Assembly (NCBI RefSeq): GCF_023100845.1 | Contig: NZ_CP095864.1 | Coordinates: 3,534,001-3,598,000, forward strand | Direction of reading: 5' to 3' | DNA length: 64,000 nt | From: Gordonia sp. PP30 | Lineage (GTDB): Bacteria; Actinomycetota; Actinomycetes; Mycobacteriales; Mycobacteriaceae | In this document: in pieces, positions 26,058 to 34,561 of the stretch | Numbering within the stretch: the first letter of the stretch is position 1 | How the letters are laid out: each line of letters starts with the position of its first letter | Program-made: the position numbers and the translations under genes | The notes under the pieces: model-generated | Seen by the model: the letters and a program-made list of their open reading frames with translations, nothing else | Told to the model about the DNA's origin: nothing | Database searches by the model: none

Positions 26058-27350
26058 ATGACTGATTGGGCCGCCCCGACCGCCGCACGACCCGTCGATG
26101 CCACCGTCGAACTGCCCGGTTCCAAGTCGATCACCAATCGCGCGCTGATCCTCGCCGCGCTGGCCGACGCCCCGTCGCACCTGACCGGGACGCTCCGCAG
26201 CCGCGACACCGATCTGATGCTCGCGGGCCTCGAGGCGATGGGCATCGGCGTGACCGCCGCGCCCGGCGACCTCACCGACCTCACGATCACGCCGCACCCG
26301 CTGCACGGCGCCGACGTGCACTGCGGCCTGGCCGGCACCGTCATGCGGTTCCTGCCCGCCGCCGCCGCCCTGGCCGCCGGGCCGGTGCGGTTCGACGCCG
26401 ACGAACAGGCCCGCTCCCGGCCGCTGACCACGGTGCTCGACGCCCTGCGCAAGCTCGGAGTCGCGATCGACGGCGACGGCCTGCCGTTCACCGTGCGCGG
26501 CACCGGCGCCGTGGCCGGGGGGGCGGTGACCATCGATGCGTCGGCGTCGTCGCAGTTCGTGTCCGGTCTGCTGCTGTCGGCGGCGCGTTTCGACACCGGC
26601 GCCGAGATCGCGCATCTGGGCGCGCCTGTGCCGTCCATGCCGCACATCGAGATGACCGTCGACATGCTGGCCACCGCCGGTGTGCGCGTGCGGACCGGCA
26701 CCGATCCGTCCGGCGCGGTGACGCGCTGGGAGGTGAGCCCGGGCCCGATCCGCGCGGTCGACTGGGTGATCGAGCCCGACCTCTCGAACGCCGCCGCGTT
26801 CCTGGCCGCCGCCGCGATCACCGGGGGCACCGTTCGCGTCCCGCGCTGGCCCGAGACCACCACCCAGCCCGGCGCCGAGATCGTCTCGATCCTCATCGAC
26901 ATGGGCTGTGACACCGCCGCGTCCGACGACGGCACGCTCACCGTGACCGGCCCGCCGCGGCTGCACGCGATCGACGCCGACCTGCGCGACGTCGGCGAAC
27001 TCACCCCGACCATCGCGGCCCTCTGCGCGGTGGCGGCGGGCACGTCCACGCTGTGGGGGATCGAGCATCTGCGCGGCCACGAGACCGACCGGCTCGCGGC
27101 GCTGACCGCCGAGATCAACCGGCTGGGCGGGACCTGCCGGGAGACCGACGACGGCCTGGTGATCACCGGTCACGAACCCGGCGAGCTGCGCGGCGGGCAG
27201 TGGCGGACCTACGCCGATCACCGGATGGCGACCGCCGGCGCGGCGCTCGGCCTGGTGGTCGACGGGGTGACGGTGGAGAACGTGGAGACCACCTCGAAGA
27301 CCATGCCGCGCTTCCCCGAGATGTGGACCGAGATGCTGGACGCGAACTGA
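26058..27350 (+). CDS. aroA: 3-phosphoshikimate 1-carboxyvinyltransferase (EPSP synthase)
   Basis: A 430-residue EPSP synthase. The phosphate-binding [14 protein letters not shown] starts near residue 18; [21 protein letters not shown] and [13 protein letters not shown] mark the active site between the two domains. It joins PEP to shikimate-3-phosphate in aromatic amino acid synthesis. rsgA starts 1 nt after the stop, as Rv3227 and Rv3228 are paired. Confidence 0.95.
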   Translation: MTDWAAPTAARPVDATVELPGSKSITNRALILAALADAPSHLTGTLRSRDTDLMLAGLEAMGIGVTAAPGDLTDLTITPHPLHGADVHCGLAGTVMRFLPAAAALAAGPVRFDADEQARSRPLTTVLDALRKLGVAIDGDGLPFTVRGTGAVAGGAVTIDASASSQFVSGLLLSAARFDTGAEIAHLGAPVPSMPHIEMTVDMLATAGVRVRTGTDPSGAVTRWEVSPGPIRAVDWVIEPDLSNAAAFLAAAAITGGTVRVPRWPETTTQPGAEIVSILIDMGCDTAASDDGTLTVTGPPRLHAIDADLRDVGELTPTIAALCAVAAGTSTLWGIEHLRGHETDRLAALTAEINRLGGTCRETDDGLVITGHEPGELRGGQWRTYADHRMATAGAALGLVVDGVTVENVETTSKTMPRFPEMWTEMLDAN

Positions 27351-27351
27351 C

Positions 27352-28455
27352 GTGGGCCGCTCCGCCCGTTCCTACGACGAGTCCGACGTCCGGATCCGTC
27401 CCGGCAAGGGCACCCGTCCGCGCACCAAGAAGCGGCCGGCGCACGACGACGCCGAGACCGCGATGGTGGTCTCCGTCGACCGCGGCCGCTGGGGCTGCGT
27501 GCTGGGCGGCGACCCGGACCGCCGGGTGGTCGCGATGCGGGCACGCGAACTCGGCCGCACCCCGATCGTCGTCGGCGACCGGGTGGGCCTGGTCGGCGAC
27601 CTGTCCGGCCGGCCGGACACCCTGGCCCGGATCGTCCGGGTGGACGACCGCACCACCGTGTTGCGCCGCACCGCCGACGACGCGGACCCGTACGAGCGGA
27701 TCGTCGTCGCCAACGCCGACCAGCTGCTGATCGTGACCGCGCTGGCCGACCCACCGCCGCGCACCGGCTTCGTGGAGCGGGCACTCGCGGCCGCCTACGC
27801 CGGTGGTCTGGTCCCGATCCTGTGTCTCACCAAGTCCGACCTCGCCGACCCGGCCGCGTTCGCCGCGCACTTCGCCGACCTGCACCTCCCGGTCATCGTC
27901 GCCGGGCGCGACGACCCTCTCGACACCCTGCGCGACGCGCTCGACGGCCACCTCACCGCGCTTATCGGGCATTCCGGTGTCGGTAAGTCGACGCTGGTCA
28001 ACCGCCTGGTGCCGGACGCCGACCGCGCCGTCGGCCGGGTCTCCGGCGTCGGGAAGGGACGGCACACGTCCACACAGTCGGTGGCCCTGCCGCTTCCCTT
28101 CGACGGAGCTCAGGGGGCGGACGCCGGAGCTCAGGAGGCGGACGTCGGCGCCCACGGAGCGGAAGCCGAGCGGACCTGGGTGGTCGACACCCCGGGTATC
28201 CGGTCGTTCGGGCTGGCCCACGTGACCCCGGACGAGATCATCGATGCCTTCGCCGACCTGCGCGATGCGATCGAGAACTGCCCGCGCGGCTGCACGCACC
28301 TCGGCCCGCCCGCCGACCCCGAATGCGCCCTCGACGATCTGCCCGGCGACTCCCACCGCCGCGCGATGGCCGTCCGGGAACTGCTGGTCGCCGTCCGCGA
28401 CGACACCCCCGCCGACGCCCCGCCGGAGAACGCCGAACCCGATCCGGGTCCGTGA
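27352..28455 (+). CDS. rsgA: ribosome small-subunit GTPase RsgA, with repeat insertion
   Basis: A 367-residue circularly permuted GTPase. An OB-fold domain comes first, then G4 LTKSD (159-163), G1 GHSGVGKST (206-214) and G3 VDTPG (278-282), and finally a zinc-knuckle region with CPRGCTH and PEC. It matures the 30S subunit. Between switch I (GRHTSTQSVALPL) and G3 there is an extra stretch, about residues 251-273, made of three 7-residue units (GAQGADA, GAQEADV, GAHGAEA) that is not expected in the family. The GTG start is 1 nt after aroA. Confidence 0.92.
   Translation: MGRSARSYDESDVRIRPGKGTRPRTKKRPAHDDAETAMVVSVDRGRWGCVLGGDPDRRVVAMRARELGRTPIVVGDRVGLVGDLSGRPDTLARIVRVDDRTTVLRRTADDADPYERIVVANADQLLIVTALADPPPRTGFVERALAAAYAGGLVPILCLTKSDLADPAAFAAHFADLHLPVIVAGRDDPLDTLRDALDGHLTALIGHSGVGKSTLVNRLVPDADRAVGRVSGVGKGRHTSTQSVALPLPFDGAQGADAGAQEADVGAHGAEAERTWVVDTPGIRSFGLAHVTPDEIIDAFADLRDAIENCPRGCTHLGPPADPECALDDLPGDSHRRAMAVRELLVAVRDDTPADAPPENAEPDPGP
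28104..28166 (+). repeat. 21-bp tandem repeat inside rsgA, three units
   Basis: Units at 28104-28124, 28125-28145 and 28146-28166. The first two differ at two positions and share CGGAGCTCAGG; the third is degenerate. The preceding CCTTCGAC plus GCTCAGG recalls the 23-bp dispersed repeat at 16.9 kb, a possible source. Confidence 0.8.
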
Positions 28456-28484
28456 CTCAGGAAGCTCACGGCAGAACTGCGGCA

Positions 28485-28505
28485 ATGCCGCTAAAATAGC
28501 GGCAT
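28485..28505. promoter_or_regulatory. antitoxin operator and leaderless promoter
   Basis: ATGCCGCT (28485-28492) and AGCGGCAT (28498-28505) are exact inverted repeats around AAAAT. The -10 box TAAAAT (28492-28497) lies in the middle and the antitoxin ATG is in the right arm, 6 nt after the box. Binding of the antitoxin complex would cover promoter and start codon at once. Confidence 0.7.
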
Positions 28506-28737
28506 GACGACGATCACCATCCGCAACGTCCCGGACGAGGTCCGGAACGAACTCGCCGCACGTGCCGCGCGGGGCGGCCAGTCGCTGCAGGAATACATGT
28601 TGAAGCAGGTCTCCGACCTCGCGGCTCGCCCGTCGATGGCCGACCTCATCGCAGAGGTCCGGGCGGCACAGCGGGTCCATCCCACCTCAATCACCACCGA
28701 GGAGATTCTCGCCGATCGTGACGCAGATCGCCGCTAA
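28504..28737 (+). CDS. vapB: VapB/FitA-like antitoxin
   Basis: A 77-residue protein with an N-terminal ribbon-helix-helix (TTITIRNVPDEVRNELAARA, then GQSLQEYMLKQV) and a C-terminal tail (TSITTEEILADRDADRR) suited to occupy a PIN-toxin active site. An operator overlaps its start. The stop TAA is followed after 9 nt by a MITE; the toxin gene resumes on the far side. Confidence 0.82.
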   Translation: MTTITIRNVPDEVRNELAARAARGGQSLQEYMLKQVSDLAARPSMADLIAEVRAAQRVHPTSITTEEILADRDADRR

Positions 28738-28746
28738 GGTCGCGTC

Positions 28747-28912
28747 CTAGGCCATGTCTCCTAAGTCTCTTTCCGGTCCTCGGCGACCCGCGCAGCGCCC
28801 GGCGGCATTGTCGTCAGTCGGCATAGCGCCGCTATGCCTCCCTCCTCCGCCTTGCCAGCCGCCCAGCGGATCCACCGATGCCTTCGGAGAAGATTTAGGA
28901 GACACGGCCTAG
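28747..28912. mobile_element. 158-bp MITE with CTAG target duplication
   Basis: Terminal inverted repeats GCCATGTCTCCTAAGTCT (28751-28768) and AGATTTAGGAGACACGGC (28891-28908) match at 16 of 18 positions. Direct CTAG copies at 28747-28750 and 28909-28912 are the target duplication. The interior has no reading frame but holds a perfect palindrome GGCATAGCG-C-CGCTATGCC at 28820-28838. A 4-bp CTAG (YTAR) target is typical of IS5-group transposases, so it is probably moved in trans by such an element elsewhere. Confidence 0.85.
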
Positions 28913-29313
28913 TGAGTTTCCAGGTAGTCGACTCCTCCGTCATCACCGCTGCGCTCATCGACAATGGGCCGGAAGGCGAATGGTCGAGACGACTTCTCCC
29001 CGAGTGGGCCTGCGCAGCGCCGAGCCTGCTTCCCTACGAGGTCGGCAACATCATCCGCCGGAGCACCATCCGCGGCGTTCTCGACGCGGCCGCCGGCGCC
29101 AACGCACTCGACCGTCTGACCCGCATGCCCTTCGCCTTCATGCCGTTCGACGTGATCGCCCGACGTGCCTGGGCGCTGCGCTCGAACATCACCACGTACG
29201 ACGCCGCGTATGTCGCGACCGCGGAACTGATTGGATGCCGTTTCCTGACCCTGGACCGGAAACTCGCGAAAGCGCATGGCCCGACGTGCGAGATCATCAC
29301 CCCAGAACACTGA
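28912..29313 (+). CDS. vapC: VapC-like PIN-domain toxin
   Basis: A 133-residue PIN ribonuclease with the expected acidic residues: Asp7 (VVDSSV), Glu43 (PYEVGN), Asp97 (TTYDAAY) and Asp115 (TLDRKL). Such toxins cleave tRNA or rRNA when free of antitoxin. The only suitable start is GTG 28912, whose first base is the last base of the right CTAG duplication of the MITE. The AAGG near the antitoxin stop, which would have served as ribosome-binding site, is now 166 bp away. The coding sequence itself is intact. Confidence 0.8.
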   Translation: MSFQVVDSSVITAALIDNGPEGEWSRRLLPEWACAAPSLLPYEVGNIIRRSTIRGVLDAAAGANALDRLTRMPFAFMPFDVIARRAWALRSNITTYDAAYVATAELIGCRFLTLDRKLAKAHGPTCEIITPEH

Positions 29314-29342
29314 TCGTCTACCCGCGGGCCACACTGATTCCG

Positions 29343-29693
29343 CTAGCCGGTGGGCAGGCCCGTCGGCATCAGCTTGGACTGCATGTCCGGGCAGAAGGCA
29401 CCCACGGCGGCGCCGGCGAGCGCCGCCTTCTGCGCGGTGTCGGCGCCGGCGGAGCCGTCGTACGAGATCACCTGCTTGCCGTCCTTGAGGTCCTTGCAGA
29501 CCTGCTTGCCCTCGGAGATCCGGGCATCGCGGTCGCTGACGTCCACCCCGGCGGCCTTGAGGGCGGTGATGTACGCGTTGTCGTGCGTGGAGTCCGAGTG
29601 CACGCCGTCGCTGTCGTTGCCGCAGGCGCCGAGCGTGAGCACGGCGGCGGCCGCCGCGGGCAGCAGCAGAAGGCGGTAGGCGGTCGAACGCAT
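29343..29693 (-). CDS. DUF732-like lipoprotein
   Basis: A 116-residue secreted protein. A signal peptide with hydrophobic LLLLPAAAAAVLT ends in lipobox LGAC, with Cys24 as lipidation site. The mature part has two Cys (VCKDL and AFCPDM) that can form a disulfide, with A-L and GV-V spacing as in DUF732 proteins of mycobacteria. Function unknown; cell-surface location inferred. It converges on vapC. Confidence 0.72.
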   Translation of the reverse strand: MRSTAYRLLLLPAAAAAVLTLGACGNDSDGVHSDSTHDNAYITALKAAGVDVSDRDARISEGKQVCKDLKDGKQVISYDGSAGADTAQKAALAGAAVGAFCPDMQSKLMPTGLPTG

Positions 29694-29887
29694 GGGAACT
29701 CCTCGTCATCGGGCACACGGGTGTACCCCGCGCGCGATCCTGCGCTGAGGGTAGCCGTCCGGCCCCGGCCGCGCGAGCAGAAGCGACAACCAGCCCCGAA
29801 CACGACGTATCGCACCTCACGCGACATGCGGGGCCGGCGCCTGCGGAACGCGTGTCGCGCGGGTGTCGCGACGGGCGACGGCGCTCG

Positions 29888-31108
29888 CTACAGCTTACGG
29901 GCGCGGAGCGCGCGCGACGCCCGGGACGTCTTCATCCGGGTCAGCGCGGTGCGCAGACCCGGGGCGCGGGTCGGCATCGCGTCGAAGCGACGCTCGGAGG
30001 TGGTCTCGGGGGCGTCGTCGACGGTGTCGAGGAGCCAGCTGTCGGGCAGGGCGAGCTTGTTGATGGTGCGCAGCGTGCGCAGGTATTGCAGCGTGAAGCT
30101 GTCGGTGTTGTACGGGAGGTCGTACTTGTCGCAGATCTCCCGGACGGTCACCGCGACCTCGGCGAGCCGGTTGCTCGGCAGATCCGGGTAGAGGTGATGC
30201 TCGATCTGGTAGCAGAGGTTGCCGCTCAGGAAGGCCAGCGCGGGCCCGGCGTCGAAGTTGGCGGTGCCGAGCATCTGACGCAGGTACCACTGGCCGCGCG
30301 TTTCGCTCTCCAGGGTGTCGACGGTGAACTTCTCGGCGCCGTCGGGGAAGTGGCCGCAGAAGATCACCACATAGGCCCACAGATTGCGGATCAGGTTGGC
30401 CGTCGCGTTCGCGGTGAGCGTGTGCCGGTAGTTCGGGCCGCTCAGCACCGGGAACAAGACGTAGTCCTTGGCCACCTGCTTGGCGATCTTGGCCGCGAAC
30501 AGTTTGACCTTGGGTTTGGCCTCCGCCCACGTCTGCTCGCCCTTGGCGATCCCGGACAGGTTCAGGTCGTGCAGGCCGATCCCCCACTCGAAGGTGGCGG
30601 CCAGCATCACGTTGAAGAAGGGCTGGAGCAGCCGCTTGGGCTCCCACGGTTCGTCGCGGGTGACCCGTAGGATCTTGTAGCCCACGTCGTCGTCCATGCC
30701 GACGATGTTGGTGTACTTGTGGTGGATGTAGTTGTGCGAGTGCTTCCAGTGCGGCGACGCGCACACCATGTCCCACTCCCACGACGTGGAATGGATCTCG
30801 GGGTCGTTCATCCAGTCCCACTGCCCGTGCATCACGTTGTGCCCGAGTTCCATGTTCTCGATGATCTTCGACAGCGCGAGCGCCGCCGTCCCGGCCAGCC
30901 ACAGCGAGCGGCGCCGGCTGCCGAACAGCGCCAGCCGCCCGGCGGCCTCCAGAGCGCGCTGGGCGAGGATGGTCCGTCGCAGGTAACGGACATCGCGCTC
31001 ACCGAGCTCCGCCTCAACCCGGCGGCGCAGTGCGTCGAGTTCCGCGCCGAGTGCCTCGACGTCCGTGTCACTCAGGTGCGCGTACTCGTTGATGTCCGAT
31101 ATCGCCAT
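29888..31108 (-). CDS. desA3: membrane fatty acyl desaturase, DesA3-like (copy 2)
   Basis: A 406-residue membrane di-iron desaturase. His boxes are HNVMH (90-94), HSHNYIHH (123-130) and EHHLYPD near residue 310. In mycobacteria DesA3 introduces the delta-9 double bond into stearoyl-CoA with electrons from an Rv3230c-type reductase. It is downstream of a second desaturase gene of the same family, separated by a hairpin. CATAAT 5-10 nt after that hairpin and GGAGAG before the ATG could give it its own start. Confidence 0.88.
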   Translation of the reverse strand: MAISDINEYAHLSDTDVEALGAELDALRRRVEAELGERDVRYLRRTILAQRALEAAGRLALFGSRRRSLWLAGTAALALSKIIENMELGHNVMHGQWDWMNDPEIHSTSWEWDMVCASPHWKHSHNYIHHKYTNIVGMDDDVGYKILRVTRDEPWEPKRLLQPFFNVMLAATFEWGIGLHDLNLSGIAKGEQTWAEAKPKVKLFAAKIAKQVAKDYVLFPVLSGPNYRHTLTANATANLIRNLWAYVVIFCGHFPDGAEKFTVDTLESETRGQWYLRQMLGTANFDAGPALAFLSGNLCYQIEHHLYPDLPSNRLAEVAVTVREICDKYDLPYNTDSFTLQYLRTLRTINKLALPDSWLLDTVDDAPETTSERRFDAMPTRAPGLRTALTRMKTSRASRALRARKL

Positions 31109-31127
31109 TGCTCTCCATTATGCAACC

Positions 31128-31163
31128 GGGAGCGAGACGATGCTCGCGCAGCGTCTCGCTCCC
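31128..31163 (-). promoter_or_regulatory. hairpin between the two desaturase genes
   Basis: GGGAGCGAGACG (31128-31139) and CGTCTCGCTCCC (31152-31163) are a perfect 12-bp inverted repeat with a 12-nt loop, extendable with a bulge to CAAC/GTTG. It lies 20 nt before the downstream desaturase start and 90 nt after the upstream stop. It could act as terminator, attenuator or mRNA processing site. Confidence 0.65.
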
Positions 31164-31253
31164 GTTGCTGTGCCGATCACGACCCAACGACACCCGGGGT
31201 CGCGCACGTCGATCCGAACGCGTCACCCGGGCACGGCCATCCGGCAAGCGCCG

Positions 31254-32534
31254 TCAGGCGGCCGGCCGCGTCTCGAGGTAGACGACGCCCCGCCGGCGGT
31301 CACGCAACCGCGTGAGGGCCGACTTCAGCCCGCGGCGACGGCCGGTGCGCGGATCGACCGTCGACACCAGATGCTGCTCCGGGCTGTCCTTGAAGCGCAG
31401 TTCCGACGCAGTCTCGGGGGCGTCGTCGCTGGTGGCCTTGAGGTACTTGTTCGGCAGCGAGAGCTTGGCGATGGTGCGCCACGCCTTGGCGTACTGCACC
31501 GGGAACGACCCGGTGGTGTACGGCAGGTCGTATTCGGCGCAGATGGCCTGCACGCGCACCGAGATCTCCGGCAGCCGGTTGCTCGGCAGGTCCGGGAAGA
31601 TGTGGTGCTCGATCTGGTAGCTCAGGTTGCCGCTCAGGAAGCCGAGCACCGGGCCGGACCGGAAGTTGGCGCTGCCCAGCATCTGACGCAGGTACCACTG
31701 CCCCTGGTTCTCGACGTCCATGTCGCGCTTGGTGAACTTCTCCGCGCCGTCCGGGAAGTGGCCGCAGAAGATCACCGCGTTGGTCCAGATGTTGCGGATC
31801 ACGTTGGCCATCAGGTTGGCCGTCAGCGCCTTCCGGAAGCCCCGGCGGGACCGGGTCGCACCGCCGACCAGCGCCGGGTACACGACGTAGTCCTTGGCGA
31901 TCTGCTTACCGATCTTGGTACCGGCGTCGCGCAGGTCCTTCTGGAACGCGATCTTGGCTTCCTCGGTCTTGCGCTTCTTGCCGAGCTCCAGGTGCTGCGC
32001 GGCGACGCCGTACTCGAAACCGAGCATCAGCAGCGTGTTCCACAGCAGATTGCCGAGGTAGAACGGCCGCCAGCGCTGGTCGCGCGTGACCCGCAGGAGA
32101 CCGTAGCCCACATCGTCGTCCATGCCGAGAACGTTGGTGTACTTGTGATGGATGAAGTTGTGCTGGTGCTTCCAGTGCGCGCTCGGCCCGGCGTTGTCCC
32201 ACTCCCACGACGTGGAGTGCACCTCCGGGTCGTTCATCCAGTCCCACTGCCCGTGCATCACGTTGTGCCCGAGCTCCATGTTCTCGATGATCTTGGCGGT
32301 GCCCAGCGCCGCCGCACCGGTCCACCACAGCGACCGCTTGCGCGAGCCGAAGATCAGCGCACGGCCACCGAGTTCCAGGCCGCGCTGCAGCCGGATGGTG
32401 TTGCGCAGGTAGCGGGCGTCGCGCTCACCGCGATCGGCCTCGATGTCGGCCCGGATCTGGTCGAGTTCCACCGCGATCGCCGCGATGTCCTCGTCGGTCA
32501 GGTGCGCGTACTCGGGGATGTCCTTGATGGCCAC
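31254..32534 (-). CDS. desA3: membrane fatty acyl desaturase, DesA3-like (copy 1)
   Basis: A 426-residue desaturase closely related to the downstream copy: HNVMHGQWDWMND, HQHNFIHHKYTN and EHHIFPDLPSNR are its three His boxes. It starts with GTG, 6 nt after GAGGAGA. Three tandem operator-like repeats lie immediately upstream (32548-32590). The two paralogues may differ in chain length or induction. The electron donor is probably the reductase encoded at 33333-34460. Confidence 0.9.
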   Translation of the reverse strand: MAIKDIPEYAHLTDEDIAAIAVELDQIRADIEADRGERDARYLRNTIRLQRGLELGGRALIFGSRKRSLWWTGAAALGTAKIIENMELGHNVMHGQWDWMNDPEVHSTSWEWDNAGPSAHWKHQHNFIHHKYTNVLGMDDDVGYGLLRVTRDQRWRPFYLGNLLWNTLLMLGFEYGVAAQHLELGKKRKTEEAKIAFQKDLRDAGTKIGKQIAKDYVVYPALVGGATRSRRGFRKALTANLMANVIRNIWTNAVIFCGHFPDGAEKFTKRDMDVENQGQWYLRQMLGSANFRSGPVLGFLSGNLSYQIEHHIFPDLPSNRLPEISVRVQAICAEYDLPYTTGSFPVQYAKAWRTIAKLSLPNKYLKATSDDAPETASELRFKDSPEQHLVSTVDPRTGRRRGLKSALTRLRDRRRGVVYLETRPAA

Positions 32535-32547
32535 CGATTCTCCTCAC

Positions 32548-32590
32548 TTACGTTTCCGTAACTTACGCAATCGTAGGTTACGGCTCCGAA
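32548..32590. promoter_or_regulatory. three tandem TTACGnnnnCGTAA operators
   Basis: TTACGTTTCCGTAA (32548-32561), TTACGCAATCGTAG (32563-32576) and TTACGGCTCCGAA (32578-32590) start exactly 15 bp apart. The first is a perfect inverted repeat and the others decay at the right arm. The same motif and spacing recurs before the reductase gene. It looks like a TetR-type operator array controlling the desaturase. Confidence 0.75.
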
Positions 32591-32624
32591 GGTTGTCCAG
32601 TGCGGGTGACGACAGCGACGGATC

Positions 32625-33218
32625 TCACGCGAGCAGGGTTCCCGGCTCCGGCACGAACGGGGTGAAGAACCGATTCGGCAGGGCGCCCGCGATCGACATC
32701 TCCAGCGCCGGAATCGACCGGCCGTCGATCTGTTCGCGCAGGATGTCCGCATGCCCGGCGTGCCGCGCGAACTCCTCGACCTGGTGGACCAGGTAGTACC
32801 GGTTCTTGATCGGCATCGGCTCATAGATCCCGGCCCACGGCGCCGGCGGCGCGAGCGCCTCACCATCCGGATCGATCCCGGCCACCGTCGCGAGGAACTC
32901 GCCGCGCGTCGCGTCGAAGCGGTCCACGAGTCCGGCGGCCGTCTCATCGTCCCCCAGAGTGAACCCGCTCATGTACGCGGCGAAGCCCGCCTCGTCGAGC
33001 GCGATCAATTCGGTGCCCTCCCGGAGTCGGTGAATCGCACCCGCCATGCCCTGTTCGGCATGCTTCAGGAGCCCGCCGAGCGACAGCGCGCTGCGGCAGG
33101 GCGTCATCCGGGCCTGTTCCTCGGTGAGCCCGTACAGCGCGGCGCGCAGCGCGCCCAGCTGCTGGTCGGCGTAGTTGATCAGTCCGGTCAGTTCGTCGTC
33201 GCGAGCGGGTGCGTACAT
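32625..33218 (-). CDS. DinB/DUF664-family protein
   Basis: A 197-residue helical protein of the DinB-like (DUF664) group. The candidate metal His residues lie in GGLLKHAEQGMAG and LVHQVEEFARHAGHADIL, the usual HxxH-type late motif. The fold is shared with mycothiol- and bacillithiol-dependent enzymes, so a thiol transferase role is possible but not shown. It lies between the reductase and the desaturases, on the same strand. ATG 33218 follows CCGGAGGACC. Confidence 0.78.
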   Translation of the reverse strand: MYAPARDDELTGLINYADQQLGALRAALYGLTEEQARMTPCRSALSLGGLLKHAEQGMAGAIHRLREGTELIALDEAGFAAYMSGFTLGDDETAAGLVDRFDATRGEFLATVAGIDPDGEALAPPAPWAGIYEPMPIKNRYYLVHQVEEFARHAGHADILREQIDGRSIPALEMSIAGALPNRFFTPFVPEPGTLLA

Positions 33219-33332
33219 GGGGTCCTCCGGGCGTGGTCCGATGCGAGTGCACTTTCCATAGTCCCGGGAACGACGGCCGGGCCGCCGCCGATTCACCGAG
33301 AATCCCGGTGGAGACGGCCGGCCGGAGTGCCC

Positions 33333-34460
33333 TCACACGTCGAGCGTGCAGTCCCCCGCGGCCGCGCTGACACACGTCTGGATCCGTTCGCCCTCGACAT
33401 GCTCCACGCCGGTGCGCAAGTCGCGCACGCAGCCCTTGTCGAGCATCACCACGCAGGTCTGGCAGATGCCCATGCGGCAGCCGTAGGGCATCTGCACGCC
33501 GGCCTGCTCACCCGCCTCCAGGAGCGTCGTGGCGCCGTCGACGGTGATCGACTTGTCGCGCGTCCCGAACGTGACCGTTCCACCCTGCGCGCCGTGCGCA
33601 CCGCGCTCCAGCGCGAACCGCTCGATGTGCAGGGCGTCGCCCACCCCGGCCTTCTCGAAGGCAGTGGTCAGCATGTCCAGGAATCCGCCCGGACCACACG
33701 CCCACGCCTGGCGCTCCGCCCAGTCCGGGCACACCACCGACAGCGCCTCCTCGTCGAGCCGCCCCTCGTTCGCGGACAACCACAGCTTGAGCGTCACAAC
33801 GCCCTCGGCGGCCAGCGCCCGCAGCTCGTCGAGGAACATCACGTCGTCCTCGGTGGGCGCCGAGTGCACCAGCACCACGTCGGACCCGCCGAGCCGCTGT
33901 CCGCGGCGGCGCATGGTCCGCAGCATGGACATGATCGGCGTGATGCCGCTGCCCGCGGTGGCCAGCAGCAGCTTCGGCGGCAGCGGCTCCGGCAGCACGA
34001 ACTCCCCGGCGGGGGCGGCCAGCCGGACGACGGTGCCCGGTTCCAGGCCGTTGACCAGGTGCGACGACAGGAAGCCCTCGGGCAGCGCCTTCACCGTGAT
34101 CGCGACGGTCTTGTCACCGGCCGAGGTGTCCGGGTCGCTGGTCAGCGAATAGCTCCGCCACGTCCAGCGGCCGTCGACCGGGATGCCGATACCCAGGTAC
34201 TGACCCGCGGTGTAGTCGAACGAGAAGCCCCAGCCCGGCCGGATCACGATCGTCGCCGAATCACCGGCCTCGGAGGTCACCGACACCACCCGGCCGCGCA
34301 GCTCGCGGGCCGACCACAGCGGGTTCGCCAGGTGCAGGTAGTCGTCGGGCAGCAGCGGCGTGGTGACCCGGGAGACCGCCGCCCGCACCCAGTGCGCCAT
34401 CTTCCCGTTCGACGACGCGGCCCTCGCCGGTGCCTCGAACCGTTCCCGCCAAGACCCCAT
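33333..34460 (-). CDS. ferredoxin-reductase-type electron donor for desaturase
   Basis: A 375-residue protein. A flavin- and NAD(P)H-binding reductase part ([12 protein letters not shown], then [18 protein letters not shown]) is followed by a plant-type 2Fe-2S domain with CRMGICQTC and a fourth Cys in IQTCVSAA. It matches Rv3230c, which supplies electrons to DesA3. ATG 34460 is preferred over GTG 34463 because AGGAGA lies 5 nt before it. Two tandem operators are 38-66 nt upstream. Confidence 0.88.
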   Translation of the reverse strand: MGSWRERFEAPARAASSNGKMAHWVRAAVSRVTTPLLPDDYLHLANPLWSARELRGRVVSVTSEAGDSATIVIRPGWGFSFDYTAGQYLGIGIPVDGRWTWRSYSLTSDPDTSAGDKTVAITVKALPEGFLSSHLVNGLEPGTVVRLAAPAGEFVLPEPLPPKLLLATAGSGITPIMSMLRTMRRRGQRLGGSDVVLVHSAPTEDDVMFLDELRALAAEGVVTLKLWLSANEGRLDEEALSVVCPDWAERQAWACGPGGFLDMLTTAFEKAGVGDALHIERFALERGAHGAQGGTVTFGTRDKSITVDGATTLLEAGEQAGVQMPYGCRMGICQTCVVMLDKGCVRDLRTGVEHVEGERIQTCVSAAAGDCTLDV

Positions 34461-34497
34461 CACGCTCTCCTCTCGCGGGCCCGCGAACGCGAACCGC

Positions 34498-34526
34498 CTA
34501 CGGAACCGTAACTTACGGAAGCGTAA
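34498..34526. promoter_or_regulatory. two tandem TTACGnnnnCGTAA operators
   Basis: CTACGGAACCGTAA (34498-34511) and TTACGGAAGCGTAA (34513-34526) start 15 bp apart, with the same sequence and spacing as the array before the desaturase. They sit upstream of the reductase gene. Confidence 0.75.
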
Positions 34527-34561
34527 CCACAGTGTGCAAGTCGGCGCCGACGAACCGCCGC

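Noticed and set aside
28747..28912. Small RNA gene or riboswitch between antitoxin and toxin
   Set aside because: Terminal inverted repeats and CTAG duplications explain the segment as a MITE.
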